DNA from: Alteromonas sp. 5E99-2
GTDB lineage: Bacteria > Pseudomonadota > Gammaproteobacteria > Enterobacterales > Alteromonadaceae
Length of the DNA: 64,000 nucleotides
Reading direction: 5' to 3'
NCBI RefSeq assembly: GCF_017368475.1
Contig: NZ_JAFNJE010000002.1
Location: 186,001 to 250,000, forward strand
The position numbers and the translations under genes are program-made. The stretch's first letter is position 1; every line of letters begins with the position of its first letter. The notes below the pieces were generated by a model that was not told the origin of the DNA, did not search any database, and worked only from the letters and a program-made list of their open reading frames with translations. Shown here one piece after another: positions 49,718 through 58,271 of this stretch.

Positions 49718-50824
49718 CTACTTATTTAACAATATGCTTAGCATACGGCGTAGAGGCTCCGCAGCTCCCCAAAGCAATTGATCGCCAACAGTAAACGCTG
49801 ACAAAAACTCAGGTCCCATGGACATTTTACGCAATCGACCAACAGGTACTGACAAAGTACCTGTGACTTTTGTGGGAGTCAGCGACTGCATACTTTGCTC
49901 ACGATCATTGGGCACAACGCTCACCCAATCGTTAGCTTGAGCGATGATTTGCTCTATTTCTGTTAGCGGTACGTCTTTTTTAAGTTTCAACGTCAATGCT
50001 TGGCTGTGGCAACGCATAGCACCAATGCGCACGCAGGTACCATCCATAGGAATTGGCGCCCCATCAGACCCTAAAATTTTGTTACTCTCCGCTTGCGCCT
50101 TCCACTCTTCTCGGCTTTGGCCATTGTCGAGCTGTGTATCAATAAAGGGTAACAAGCTACCGGCAAGTGGCGCGCCAAAACGTTCGATAGATAAATCTTC
50201 ACGCATAGCAGCAGTGATTTTGCGATCGATATCCAATATTGCAGAGGATGGGTTAGCCAATTCGGGAGCAACGCTTGCGTGGATTTGCCCCATTTGCGTC
50301 ACAAGTTCGCGCATATTTTGCGCACCAGCTCCACTGGCTGCCTGATAGGTCATAGCGCTTACCCATTCGACTAAACCTTCAGAAAATAATCCTCCTAGTC
50401 CCATCAACATTAAGCTAACAGTACAATTACCACCGATGTAATTTTTAACACCGCGATCTAAGCCCTGCTGAATCAGCTTACTATTCACTGGGTCTAAAAC
50501 AATGATCGCATCATCGTTCATACGCAACGAGGATGCAGCATCAATCCAATAACCATCCCAGCCTGCTTTTCGCAAAGGAGCAAACACTTTCTCGGTGTAA
50601 CCACTCCCTTGGCAGGAAATAATCACATCAAGTTCGACTAGTGCTTCAATACTATACGCATCTTGTAAGGCCGGAGCCTGAACACCAACATCAGGGGCAG
50701 AACCTCCAACATTGGAGGTAGAAAAGAATACAGGTTCGATTGCTGAAAAGTCACCTTCTTCCAACATCCGTTCCATTAATACTGAGCCAACCATTCCACG
50801 CCAGCCTACAAAACCTACTTTCAT
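49718..50824 (-). CDS. asd: Aspartate-semialdehyde dehydrogenase
   Basis: This NADPH-dependent enzyme makes aspartate semialdehyde from aspartyl phosphate, feeding lysine, diaminopimelate, threonine and methionine synthesis. The 368 residues match the gammaproteobacterial Asd type: nucleotide loop [18 protein letters not shown], nucleophile Cys134 in [15 protein letters not shown], and a catalytic His in [14 protein letters not shown]. It is transcribed from a promoter just after the argP stop. The ArgP regulator upstream controls lysine-pathway genes in E. coli, so regulation by lysine is plausible. No lysine riboswitch fits in the leader of about 127 nt. Confidence 0.95.
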   Translation of the reverse strand: MKVGFVGWRGMVGSVLMERMLEEGDFSAIEPVFFSTSNVGGSAPDVGVQAPALQDAYSIEALVELDVIISCQGSGYTEKVFAPLRKAGWDGYWIDAASSLRMNDDAIIVLDPVNSKLIQQGLDRGVKNYIGGNCTVSLMLMGLGGLFSEGLVEWVSAMTYQAASGAGAQNMRELVTQMGQIHASVAPELANPSSAILDIDRKITAAMREDLSIERFGAPLAGSLLPFIDTQLDNGQSREEWKAQAESNKILGSDGAPIPMDGTCVRIGAMRCHSQALTLKLKKDVPLTEIEQIIAQANDWVSVVPNDREQSMQSLTPTKVTGTLSVPVGRLRKMSMGPEFLSAFTVGDQLLWGAAEPLRRMLSILLNK

Positions 50825-50955
50825 TTTTAACTCTCAATATCTTTGTAAATGAATCTATTAAAACACTATCTATACAGGTAATTAATCGTTCAACCCCTAC
50901 CCGCTAATTGCATCTCAGGGATATCAACATACATGTGTGTTTCTTCAACATCTGG

Positions 50956-50989
50956 GGATTATAAGCGAAATTAACGCTATCGACTAACC
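50956..50989 (-). promoter_or_regulatory. Promoter copy B, before asd
   Basis: On the minus strand TAGTCG (50981-50986), a 17-bp spacer and TATAAT (50958-50963) predict a start near 50951, about 127 nt before the asd ATG. The TAGTCGATAGCGTTAAT stretch is shared exactly with promoter copy A at 48987-49020. Confidence 0.65.
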
Positions 50990-51008
50990 CTTGTGGCAGC
51001 AGTTATTG

Positions 51009-51878
51009 TCATTGCTCAAGTTTTATCTTAGCCACAGACATAGCATGCTCGCGTAGGGCCTTTAACTGAGGGCTTTCAGTGTGCCAATAATGCCAAAACA
51101 AAGGTGTATTAATCACGTAGTCAGGTTTTAAATCAATTAGTTCACCTCTATCTATCAAATCACCAATTTGTAGCTCGGGTAATAAGCCGTAACCTAAGCC
51201 TGACAAAACCCCTTGTTTAAACCCCTCAGAGCATGGGAAATAATGAATATATTGAGGTGCAGAGTAATTAAAGTCTGCCAAAAATTGGTGTTGTAACTTA
51301 TCATTTTCGTCAAAAACTAGGCACGGTAATTCGCCTAAATCAGTATCCAGTCCGTAACGATCCACCCATTTCGCGCTGGCAACAACTTTATACTTAAGGG
51401 AACCTAATGGAATAACAGCCGCGCCGTTCACAGGCTCGCCATCTGAAGATATACACACCATCACCTCCCCCGCTTTCATACGCTTGAGAGTGACAGATTG
51501 GTCTTCTACAACTAGTTCAAATTTTAACTTATCGCCAACGGCCAACGCTTCTGGCAACCAAGTTGCCAATGAATCTGCATTAGTTGCTAACCTTATGGTT
51601 AAGGGCTGATCATAACCTTCGCTTTCAACGAGCGTATTCATACCTAAAGCGACTTCTAACTGCCTTACTTGTTGTAGGTGATTCAGTAAACGTTTGCCAG
51701 TCGCTGTCAATATAGGTGGATGAGAGCGAATTAACACGGGCTCTCCTACAATGGATTCAAGCTGGCGGATCCTTCTGCTTGCAGCAGACTGAGTAATAAA
51801 GAGTTTTCTTGCAGCTTTTTCAAACCCCTTTTCCGAAACGATCGCAGCAAGCGCTTCTAATAATTGATAATTAATCAT
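51009..51878 (-). CDS. argP: LysR-type regulator ArgP (LysG)
   Basis: The protein has 289 residues with an N-terminal winged HTH (LEALAAIVSEKGFEKAARKL, then ITQSAASRRIRQLE) and a periplasmic-binding-like effector domain. It is the ArgP/LysG branch, which senses lysine and arginine. It is divergent from an argO/lysE exporter gene with 81 bp between starts, the classic layout in which ArgP activates the exporter. Near-palindromic AT-rich sequence fills this gap, compatible with a T-N11-A LysR site. asd follows on the same strand behind its own promoter. Confidence 0.92.
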   Translation of the reverse strand: MINYQLLEALAAIVSEKGFEKAARKLFITQSAASRRIRQLESIVGEPVLIRSHPPILTATGKRLLNHLQQVRQLEVALGMNTLVESEGYDQPLTIRLATNADSLATWLPEALAVGDKLKFELVVEDQSVTLKRMKAGEVMVCISSDGEPVNGAAVIPLGSLKYKVVASAKWVDRYGLDTDLGELPCLVFDENDKLQHQFLADFNYSAPQYIHYFPCSEGFKQGVLSGLGYGLLPELQIGDLIDRGELIDLKPDYVINTPLFWHYWHTESPQLKALREHAMSVAKIKLEQ

Positions 51879-51959
51879 GAATATTACTCATAGCCCCATA
51901 ATAATATTCATTATACTACTTTAAATATTCCCAGTAGTATTTACGACAACACGACATCA

Positions 51960-52577
51960 ATGTCGATATTTGGATGGAATATGGTTTCTTTTTTCTCTGG
52001 TATTTTTCTGGGTTTAAGTTTAATAGTTGCGATTGGCGCGCAAAATATTTGGGTGCTTAGCCAAAGTATGGCAGGTGCCAACCGCTTAGTTATCGCTACA
52101 GTCTGCATTGCATGTGATGCCAGCCTAATCATTGCTGGGGTATTTATCGCGAACGAAGTTAAACTGCTGCTACCTTCGTTAGTTCCTTGGCTAACCTATG
52201 CTGGAATCGCAATGCTTTTATATTTAGCATTTGGCGCATTAACTAGAGCAATAAAAGGAAGCTCAGGGTTAAATATAACTCATAGTTCGAGGCAACATTG
52301 GCGTGTAACCGCATTGTCGGCTTTGGCCATTAGTTTACTTAATCCTCATGTTTATCTTGATACTCTTGTGTTATTGGGCAGCTTAGGTGCTTTGCAAGCT
52401 CATCCGAGCTACTTTGCTGCAGGGGCATGTGTCGCCTCATGTTTTTGGTTTGGTAGCTTAACGACCTTCGCTCCAAAACTTCGAGTATTACTGAGCTCAC
52501 CGTTACGTTGGCGGATATTTGATACCAGTATTGGGTTTATACTGCTATTTTCAGCAACGCAGCTTTGGTTTATATAG
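51960..52577 (+). CDS. argO: LysE/ArgO-family basic amino acid exporter
   Basis: This is an inner-membrane exporter of 205 residues with six predicted helices. The first helix carries GLSLIVAIGAQNIWVLSQS, the LysE/ArgO signature, and helix five follows the conserved LLNPHVYLDTLVLLGSLG. It removes excess arginine, lysine or toxic analogues such as canavanine. It is driven by the divergent argP. Whether the substrate is lysine or arginine cannot be told from sequence. Confidence 0.92.
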   Translation: MSIFGWNMVSFFSGIFLGLSLIVAIGAQNIWVLSQSMAGANRLVIATVCIACDASLIIAGVFIANEVKLLLPSLVPWLTYAGIAMLLYLAFGALTRAIKGSSGLNITHSSRQHWRVTALSALAISLLNPHVYLDTLVLLGSLGALQAHPSYFAAGACVASCFWFGSLTTFAPKLRVLLSSPLRWRIFDTSIGFILLFSATQLWFI

Positions 52578-52584
52578 AAGCAAG

Positions 52585-53037
52585 CTATTCGACCAGCATG
52601 ACCGTACCTTCAACAGCTTTAATAGTCACTGATGTACCAACATCAATATTGGTTGATTCGTCTTGGTTAAAACACTTTGCTTGCCAATCAATACCCGAAT
52701 AGCGAATTGCACCACTGGTGTTTGTAACAACCGCGCTCACAACCACTTTCATACCAATCATGTCACTGCTTGTGTCTACAGCTTTATCGGTTCCTTGGAG
52801 TTTTTTTAATGGAGCCCACAAAACCCCAGCCCAAACGGTTGAAATTAAGCCGACAAGGAGTACTTCATACTGCCAAGTCGACACAACACCTAAAGAGACT
52901 AATACACCTGTACAAATACAGCCCAGTGCAAAAAACAACAAGGTACCCGATAACCCCATTATGGTGAGTTCTATAACTAAAGCCAAACCGCCGATTAAAT
53001 AGAGTACGTTGTCGTGATTATCGAGTATATATTCCAT
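52585..53037 (-). CDS. NfeD-family membrane protein
   Basis: The protein has 150 residues with three adjacent membrane helices (about 12-30, 33-51, 55-75) and a C-terminal OB-fold domain (about 90-150, ending SVTIKAVEGTVMLVE). This is the short NfeD/YbbJ type that pairs with SPFH proteins in the membrane. It starts 25 nt after the stomatin-like gene stop, so the two form an operon equivalent to E. coli qmcA-ybbJ. It probably stabilises or locates the SPFH scaffold. Confidence 0.9.
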   Translation of the reverse strand: MEYILDNHDNVLYLIGGLALVIELTIMGLSGTLLFFALGCICTGVLVSLGVVSTWQYEVLLVGLISTVWAGVLWAPLKKLQGTDKAVDTSSDMIGMKVVVSAVVTNTSGAIRYSGIDWQAKCFNQDESTNIDVGTSVTIKAVEGTVMLVE

Positions 53038-53062
53038 AGTATTTCCTGATGTAACCTTATTA

Positions 53063-54034
53063 CTAGCTGTCTTTTAATGACGTTGCAATGGCAACTGATT
53101 GCGCCACTGTGTTCGCAATGTTGTCGCCAGTTCTTCCATCTGAAAGCACCACAGTACTGTCACTTGCGATAGCTTGATGGGCTTTAATTGCTTCTTGCGC
53201 AAGGGTTAATCTTACTGCAGACTGGCCACTTTCAGTTTTTGCTTCATCTCCGACCATTTTCAATGCTTCAGCTTCAGCGATTGCCACTAATCGAATCGCT
53301 TCAGCTTTACCTGCCGCGTTCAAAATTTGTGATTCTTTTGACGCTTCTGCCGCGAGTACTTGTTCCGCTTTTGCTGCCTCGGCATCTAATACTCGAGCTC
53401 TTTTTTCACCCTCGGCTCTGGTGATTGCCGCGGTTTTCACCCCTTCTGCGGTAAGTTCAACAGAGCGTTTTTCACGCTCGGCAGTCATTTGCTTTTCCAT
53501 ATCTTCTTTAATTGACTGAGGGGGAGAGATATCTTTTATTTCATAGCGTGTAACCATAACGCCCCAAGGCGTTGTTGCCTCAGTCATTGACGATAAAATT
53601 TTGGCATTAATGATATCTCGATTTTGAAAACAATCATCCAACTCCATTGAGCCAATAGCGTTGCGCATTGATGTCATAGCCAATTGAATAACCGACATTT
53701 TATAATCAGTAATTTGGTTAGTTGCCGCGGCAGCGTCAGTGACTTTCAAAAATAATATACCGTCGATATGCAAAGAAATATTATCTTTTGTGATGGCTGA
53801 CTGTGAATTTACTTCCAACGCTTGTTCTTTTAGATTTCTATCTGCGGCAATAGACTGAACAAAAGGTACTAAAAAATTCATACCTGCACTTAGCGTTTTT
53901 GTATACTTCCCTAGTGTGTATATAACAAAGCCTCGATTTTGTGGCACAAAAACAACACTTTTCCGCAATGTGTATAGTGCAACTATTGTAATCCATAAGG
54001 TTGGGTTGGTTATATAAGGTAATATTACGTCCAT
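53063..54034 (-). CDS. qmcA: SPFH/Band 7 (stomatin-like) membrane scaffold protein
   Basis: The protein has 323 residues with a short N-terminal membrane segment (about 8-22), an SPFH domain (VPQNRGFVIYTLGKYTKTLSAG through EIKDISPPQSIKEDME) and a long helical coiled coil (about 180-270) rich in Ala and Glu (AEGEKRARVLDAEAAKAEQ). It forms ring-like oligomers in the membrane and modulates FtsH-type proteases or membrane domains. It is followed by nfeD in the same operon. QmcA is the closest E. coli counterpart by length and layout. Confidence 0.92.
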   Translation of the reverse strand: MDVILPYITNPTLWITIVALYTLRKSVVFVPQNRGFVIYTLGKYTKTLSAGMNFLVPFVQSIAADRNLKEQALEVNSQSAITKDNISLHIDGILFLKVTDAAAATNQITDYKMSVIQLAMTSMRNAIGSMELDDCFQNRDIINAKILSSMTEATTPWGVMVTRYEIKDISPPQSIKEDMEKQMTAEREKRSVELTAEGVKTAAITRAEGEKRARVLDAEAAKAEQVLAAEASKESQILNAAGKAEAIRLVAIAEAEALKMVGDEAKTESGQSAVRLTLAQEAIKAHQAIASDSTVVLSDGRTGDNIANTVAQSVAIATSLKDS

Positions 54035-54352
54035 TTGATATCCTAAAAATTAATGAGCTGTGTTTTCAGCACTGTTTTATATAAAAGTACATTGTAATGC
54101 AAAGCACCTGAGTATTTCTGTTTTTCATACATATTAAAATACAACCACAGCGTAACATTTTCGGTGCCTATTCATAACAAAGCGTTAAAAGGCCTGTTTA
54201 TGGTTTTTTTAGAGTGGTATAAATGTTAGCGTAATATAAAGTTGAAATACTTAAAGGGTAGCGGCGTTTCGCTTCTAAACTTCGGTCAGAATCGAATAAA
54301 TGCAAGGCGGAACATCCCCTTTCATTACTACAATAAAAACAAGGTATTATTA
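54035..54352. other. 318-bp divergent gap between the stomatin-like and POT genes
   Basis: This is AT-rich sequence holding the promoters of both flanking genes. On the + strand TAATAT (about 54233-54238) could be the -10 of the transporter gene, giving a leader of about 110 nt. No repeat, RNA gene or further reading frame with coding character was seen. An in-frame TTG at 54242 upstream of the POT gene does not look like part of the protein. Confidence 0.5.
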
Positions 54353-55855
54353 ATGTCTACGACAGAACAAAAACCCAAAGATTTTTTGGGTCATCCTGCA
54401 GGATTACAGACACTTTTCTTTACTGAAATGTGGGAACGATTTAGCTATTACGGTATGCGTGCGCTGTTAGTGCTTTTTATGACAGCCAGCATTCAAGAAG
54501 GCGGCTTATTCATTACAGTGGCATCTGCAGGTGCGATTTACGGCTTATACACTGGTGCTGTTTACTTCATGGGTTTACCCGGAGGATGGATTGCCGACCG
54601 TTTATTAGGCAGCCAAAAAACCGTCTGGTACGGTGGCATTATCATTTTTATTGGTCACTTAATATTAGCATTACCAACTGACAACACATTTTTCGTCGGT
54701 TTAGTCTTTGTTGTACTGGGTACTGGTTTATTAAAGCCTAACATTGGCGCCATGGTGGGTCAGCTTTATGAACTCAACGACAAACGCCGTGACGCGGGCT
54801 ATACCCTTTATTATATGGGTATCAATATTGGTTCTTTCCTCGCTTATTTATCCATAGGTCCAATTAAAGAAGCTGGCCACTGGCATTGGGCGTTTGGTTT
54901 AGCGGCTGTAGGTATGTTTGTAGGTTTGATTCAATATCGCCTTACCCTTCACAAGTTAGGCGGCGCAGGTGCCAAGCCGACAATAAAAATGTCTCCAAAA
55001 GCAATCAAACTAAGCTGGGCCGTTATTGCAGCATTTTTAGTGGTTTTATCGGTAGTCACCGGACTTGCCGTTACCGGAGCAATTTCCTTTGACCCTGTAG
55101 AGCTTGCCAAACTAGTAACCAAAATTATCGCAATATTATTTTTTGGTTCTTACGGTTATATTTTCTTTTTTGGTGGATTAAGCCCTAGCGAAAAACGCAA
55201 CTTAGGGGCGCTTTTTTGGGTGTGTATTGCATCAACCTGTTTCTTTGCTGGCTTTGAATTAGCAGGTTCATCCTTAAATTTATTTGCACAAGATTACACA
55301 AATCGTTTACTGGGCTCGTTTACCATTCCGACTATATGGTTCCAGTTATCTAATTCTGGTTTTATCATTTTATTATCCCCATTTATTGCTGCACTTTGGA
55401 TAAACCTAGCTAAGAAGATGATCACACCAACCTATGGCGTAAAAGCAGGCATTGGTCTAGTGATTATGGCAACAGGGTTTATTGTTATGTTTTTCGCATC
55501 TCAGCTAGCAGCAAGCGGTTTAAAGGTTGCCCCTTATTGGCTTGTTGCCACCTACTTCTTGCATACAGTGGGCGAAATTTGCTTAAGTCCAACAGCATTA
55601 AGTGCGGTAAGTAAGCTATCGCCTAAACGCTACGCAGGGCAAATGATGGGTGTATTTGTATTAACCTATGCTATGGGTAATCTAGTTTCTGGTTTACTTG
55701 CAGGACAGTTTGACCCGAATAACGTTCAAGACATGCCTGGCCTTTATATGCAAATCAGCTTATTTGGTATTGGCATTGGTATTGTGATTGGTTTACTCAG
55801 TTTTGCGACCAAAAAGTGGGAAGTCACTGAAAGCAAAGAAGAGCAATCAGCCTAG
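54353..55855 (+). CDS. POT-family proton-dependent oligopeptide transporter
   Basis: This is an MFS-fold di-/tripeptide:proton symporter of 500 residues from ATG 54353, which has AAGG 8 nt upstream. The family motif E-x-x-E-R-F-x-Y-Y-G is exact in FFTEMWERFSYYGMRALL. The second POT block (LKPNIGAMVGQLY) and the GEICLSPTALSAVSKLSP segment in the later helices also match. Fourteen helices are expected. It lets a heterotrophic marine cell take up peptides from protein degradation. It is monocistronic with a strong terminator. Confidence 0.94.
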   Translation: MSTTEQKPKDFLGHPAGLQTLFFTEMWERFSYYGMRALLVLFMTASIQEGGLFITVASAGAIYGLYTGAVYFMGLPGGWIADRLLGSQKTVWYGGIIIFIGHLILALPTDNTFFVGLVFVVLGTGLLKPNIGAMVGQLYELNDKRRDAGYTLYYMGINIGSFLAYLSIGPIKEAGHWHWAFGLAAVGMFVGLIQYRLTLHKLGGAGAKPTIKMSPKAIKLSWAVIAAFLVVLSVVTGLAVTGAISFDPVELAKLVTKIIAILFFGSYGYIFFFGGLSPSEKRNLGALFWVCIASTCFFAGFELAGSSLNLFAQDYTNRLLGSFTIPTIWFQLSNSGFIILLSPFIAALWINLAKKMITPTYGVKAGIGLVIMATGFIVMFFASQLAASGLKVAPYWLVATYFLHTVGEICLSPTALSAVSKLSPKRYAGQMMGVFVLTYAMGNLVSGLLAGQFDPNNVQDMPGLYMQISLFGIGIGIVIGLLSFATKKWEVTESKEEQSA

Positions 55856-55880
55856 CCCTAAACCTATTAAGTTAATAAAA

Positions 55881-55908
55881 AAGAGCAAGTTACCCTTGCT
55901 CTTTTTTT
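55881..55908. terminator. Bidirectional Rho-independent terminator
   Basis: The perfect 9-bp stem AAGAGCAAG with CTTGCTCTT around a 5-nt loop is flanked by A-runs and followed by a T-run. It ends the POT gene on the + strand and would also end the LuxR-type relic on the minus strand. Confidence 0.88.
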
Positions 55909-55912
55909 ATGC

Positions 55913-56020
55913 CTAAAGCCACCCATTTTGATGAGCAATTCTAGCCGCTTCCACTCGATTACTGGCATTCCGTTTATGAGATACCAACAAACAAGTGAAC
56001 TCTTTAGATTCAAGTGTCAT
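55913..56020 (-). pseudogene. Remnant of a LuxR-type HTH regulator
   Basis: A 35-codon minus-strand frame ends in NASNRVEAARIAHQNGWL followed by a stop. This looks like the last helix of a LuxR/FixJ-type DNA-binding domain (typically LxxSNRVEAVxxA). The residues before it (TLESKEFTCLLVSHKR) resemble the start of the same domain (LTxRExEVLxLVAxG) with the middle deleted. No upstream receiver or autoinducer domain remains. This suggests a decayed regulator gene. The match is short and made by eye. Confidence 0.45.
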
Positions 56021-56029
56021 CAATATGCA

Positions 56030-56043
56030 GTGACATTTGTCAC
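56030..56043. promoter_or_regulatory. Palindrome GTGACA-TT-TGTCAC
   Basis: A perfect 14-bp inverted repeat lies next to the LuxR-type relic and about 200 bp before the DUF3718 gene. It could be an operator of the lost regulator or of its neighbours; the protein that would bind it is unknown. Confidence 0.3.
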
Positions 56044-56240
56044 GTTTCTCAATAAAAAAACCAAAATATAGTCAAAATAATAAATTCAATTGGTCATTTT
56101 CACAAAAAGAATTTAAAAAGATATCACTGAAAACATAACTATTTGTTTTAAAACAATAAAAATAATTGGCATTTCATTTGCTCTAGTTAATACAAGTCAC
56201 AATGACTAAACATTTAAACTGGAAATAAAGGAAGAACACT

Positions 56241-56573
56241 ATGAAAACATTGACTAAAGTAATCGCAACTACTGTTTTAACTCTTAGCACTATCGGTTTT
56301 GCTAGTGCTTCTGAACAGCTTGTCCCAACAGACAGCTTCGCTGGAACTAAATTATGTGTAGTTGCAGCCAAAGGAAACAAGCTTTCTCTAAATAAAGAAA
56401 TCCGTGAATCTCGTGTAAGTAAGCAGTACTTAGTTGAGAATTTAAAATGCAATGGCATGGACTTAGTGTCTTTTGTTGAGCAATACGGAAGTAATCCACA
56501 TAACATCAATACATTTTTAGCCGGTAAAGATTACAGTAAAAATAGCAGTACAACAGACATCGCATCTTTGTAG
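56241..56573 (+). CDS. DUF3718 family secreted small protein
   Basis: The protein has 110 residues with a signal peptide (about 1-24, ending FASAS). The mature domain contains the paired cysteines of DUF3718 (LCVVAAKGNK and ENLKCNGMDLVSFVEQYG), which probably form one disulfide, giving a compact helical domain found in Vibrio and Alteromonas relatives. The function is unknown. An AAGGAAG ribosome-binding site precedes the ATG. It is followed by two hairpins and is monocistronic. Confidence 0.75.
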   Translation: MKTLTKVIATTVLTLSTIGFASASEQLVPTDSFAGTKLCVVAAKGNKLSLNKEIRESRVSKQYLVENLKCNGMDLVSFVEQYGSNPHNINTFLAGKDYSKNSSTTDIASL

Positions 56574-56601
56574 TTTACCGATTATGTTGAATCCGCACAC
56601 A

Positions 56602-56638
56602 TCCTACCTACATTTAGTCTTTGCAAATGTAGGTAGGA
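56602..56638 (+). other. Perfect 14-bp hairpin without a T-tract
   Basis: TCCTACCTACATTT pairs perfectly with AAATGTAGGTAGGA across a 9-nt loop, 28 nt after the DUF3718 stop. It lacks the T-run of an intrinsic terminator, so it may protect the mRNA end or be part of a small RNA that stops at the next hairpin. Confidence 0.5.
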
Positions 56639-56652
56639 ATCAACACTATTGA

Positions 56653-56691
56653 GAAGAAACCTCATACAATTCATTTGACGTTTCTTCTTTT
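56653..56691 (+). terminator. Probable terminator downstream of the DUF3718 gene
   Basis: GAAGAAAC pairs with GTTTCTTC across a 19-nt loop, followed by TTTT. This is weaker than a classic terminator because of the long loop, but together with the preceding hairpin it probably ends the transcript. Confidence 0.45.
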
Positions 56692-56857
56692 GCTTTTCCA
56701 TCTCTTCCTTTTATTTAACTCCATATTTACGATATATATTCAACTCATAATCTATAAATTTATGTAGTCCCCAAGAATGCCTCGGTTTTACCTACGATTA
56801 TGATTTTTACCTAGCTCAGTGGAAATCATAAAACGTAACACTGGCACTGAAAGTTAA

Positions 56858-56877
56858 TTAGACCATAATGGGTCTAA
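56858..56877. promoter_or_regulatory. Palindrome in the leader of the antiporter gene
   Basis: TTAGACC-ATAATG-GGTCTAA has perfect 7-bp arms and ends 37 nt before the antiporter start codon. It might be an operator or an RNA hairpin in the leader. The rest of the 341-bp gap (56574-56914) is AT-rich and otherwise featureless apart from the two hairpins listed above. Confidence 0.35.
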
Positions 56878-56914
56878 GGTACTTTACTATTTACTGAATA
56901 AGGCTGACACTATT

Positions 56915-58141
56915 TTGGAAATTAGCAGCGAGCTTGGCATACTGATGCTTTTGTTTTGCGTAAGTGGTTACACCATGCTTGCGAAACGCTTATCAACAAC
57001 CGTCATTACCGCCCCTATCGTCTTTATTACCATAGGCTTAATATTTTCCTATGTGGGCTTTTTTACTGATATAGAAACGGAAGAAACCATACATTTAGTA
57101 GCAGAAATTGCACTAATTATTCTGCTATTTCTAGACGCATCCCAAATTAATTTAAAACGATTAAAATACCGAAATAGCTGGCCGCTAAGAATGTTGCTTA
57201 TAGGGCTTCCACTTTGTGTTGCTATTGGCACAGGTGTGGGTTTGTTGTTCTTCCCAGAATGGCCTTGGGTATTTGTAGCATTGGTGGCCGCAGTTTTAGC
57301 CCCTACAGATGCAGCTCTAGGCGAAGCCGTTATTCAAAACAAAGCCGTTCCAGTGAACACACGCCAAACACTGACTGTAGAGAGTGGCTTAAATGATGGA
57401 CTCGCACTTCCCTTTATTTTGTTCTTTGCTGCTTTATTTGTTGCGTCATCAGCAGAGGATACAAGTACAGTACATTGGTTAATTTTTGGTGGTAGCCAAG
57501 TACTCATAGGCATTGCTGTTGGGGTGGCTATGGGATGGACCAGTGGTAAGTTATTCTTATTTGCTGAGTCGAAAAATTTGACCTCAAATGTATATGAAGG
57601 CATTGGTGTGCTCGCCTTAACAGGCACGTCTTATTTGAGCGCCACCATAATGGGTGGAAATGGCTTTATCTCCGCGTTTATTGCAGGCTTGGTATTTGGT
57701 AATCAAGTTAAAGGCCATTGTCGATTTATATACCAGTTTACCGAAACTGAAGGTCAGCTTTTGGTATGGTCAGCGTTTACGGCTATCGGTCTAGGGCTAT
57801 TACCTGAAGCACTTCACCACATTACGTGGGATATAGCTCTGTACATTCTGGTCAGTTTGTTCTTTGTAAGGCCACTCGCTATTTACCTTTCTTTACTAGG
57901 CACCAAAATGCCTTTAGTGTCTAAGCTGTTTTTAGGATGGTTTGGCCCAAGAGGGTTAGCTACCGCCCTATTTGCTCTTGTTGTGTCAAAAGATTTAATG
58001 AGCGAATACAGTCATAGCTTGTTAGTCGTATCTATCAATGCAGTATGGATTAGTGCTTTACTGCACGGTATGAGCGCCGCACCTTTAGGGCGTTGGTATG
58101 GCAACTACATGCTTAAGTTTAAACAAAAGAAACATAATTAA
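56915..58141 (+). CDS. CPA1-family Na+(K+)/H+ antiporter (NhaP-like)
   Basis: This is an inner-membrane cation/proton antiporter of 408 residues with about twelve helices. The ion-binding motif ESGLNDGLALPFILF and the preceding LAPTDAALGEAV segment are typical of NhaP/CPA1, and there is a GWFGPRGLATALFALVV block in the last third. The start is TTG, with AAGG about 12 nt upstream; there is no ATG near the N-terminus. There is no C-terminal TrkA domain. It serves pH and Na+ homeostasis, as expected in a marine organism. Confidence 0.88.
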   Translation: MEISSELGILMLLFCVSGYTMLAKRLSTTVITAPIVFITIGLIFSYVGFFTDIETEETIHLVAEIALIILLFLDASQINLKRLKYRNSWPLRMLLIGLPLCVAIGTGVGLLFFPEWPWVFVALVAAVLAPTDAALGEAVIQNKAVPVNTRQTLTVESGLNDGLALPFILFFAALFVASSAEDTSTVHWLIFGGSQVLIGIAVGVAMGWTSGKLFLFAESKNLTSNVYEGIGVLALTGTSYLSATIMGGNGFISAFIAGLVFGNQVKGHCRFIYQFTETEGQLLVWSAFTAIGLGLLPEALHHITWDIALYILVSLFFVRPLAIYLSLLGTKMPLVSKLFLGWFGPRGLATALFALVVSKDLMSEYSHSLLVVSINAVWISALLHGMSAAPLGRWYGNYMLKFKQKKHN

Positions 58142-58271
58142 CGTATTCAAAGCCAGTTAGCCTTTATTGTATATTTTCAGCAATATAGGTTAACTGCCCT
58201 TCTTTACAACCACATTGTTTCTTATTAAAGAACAGCGCTACGCTCAAAAATGGAATTGGATATCATTGCTT

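Noticed and set aside
50825-50951. Lysine riboswitch in the asd leader
   Set aside because: The predicted leader is only about 127 nt, shorter than a lysine aptamer plus expression platform, and I see none of its conserved helices.
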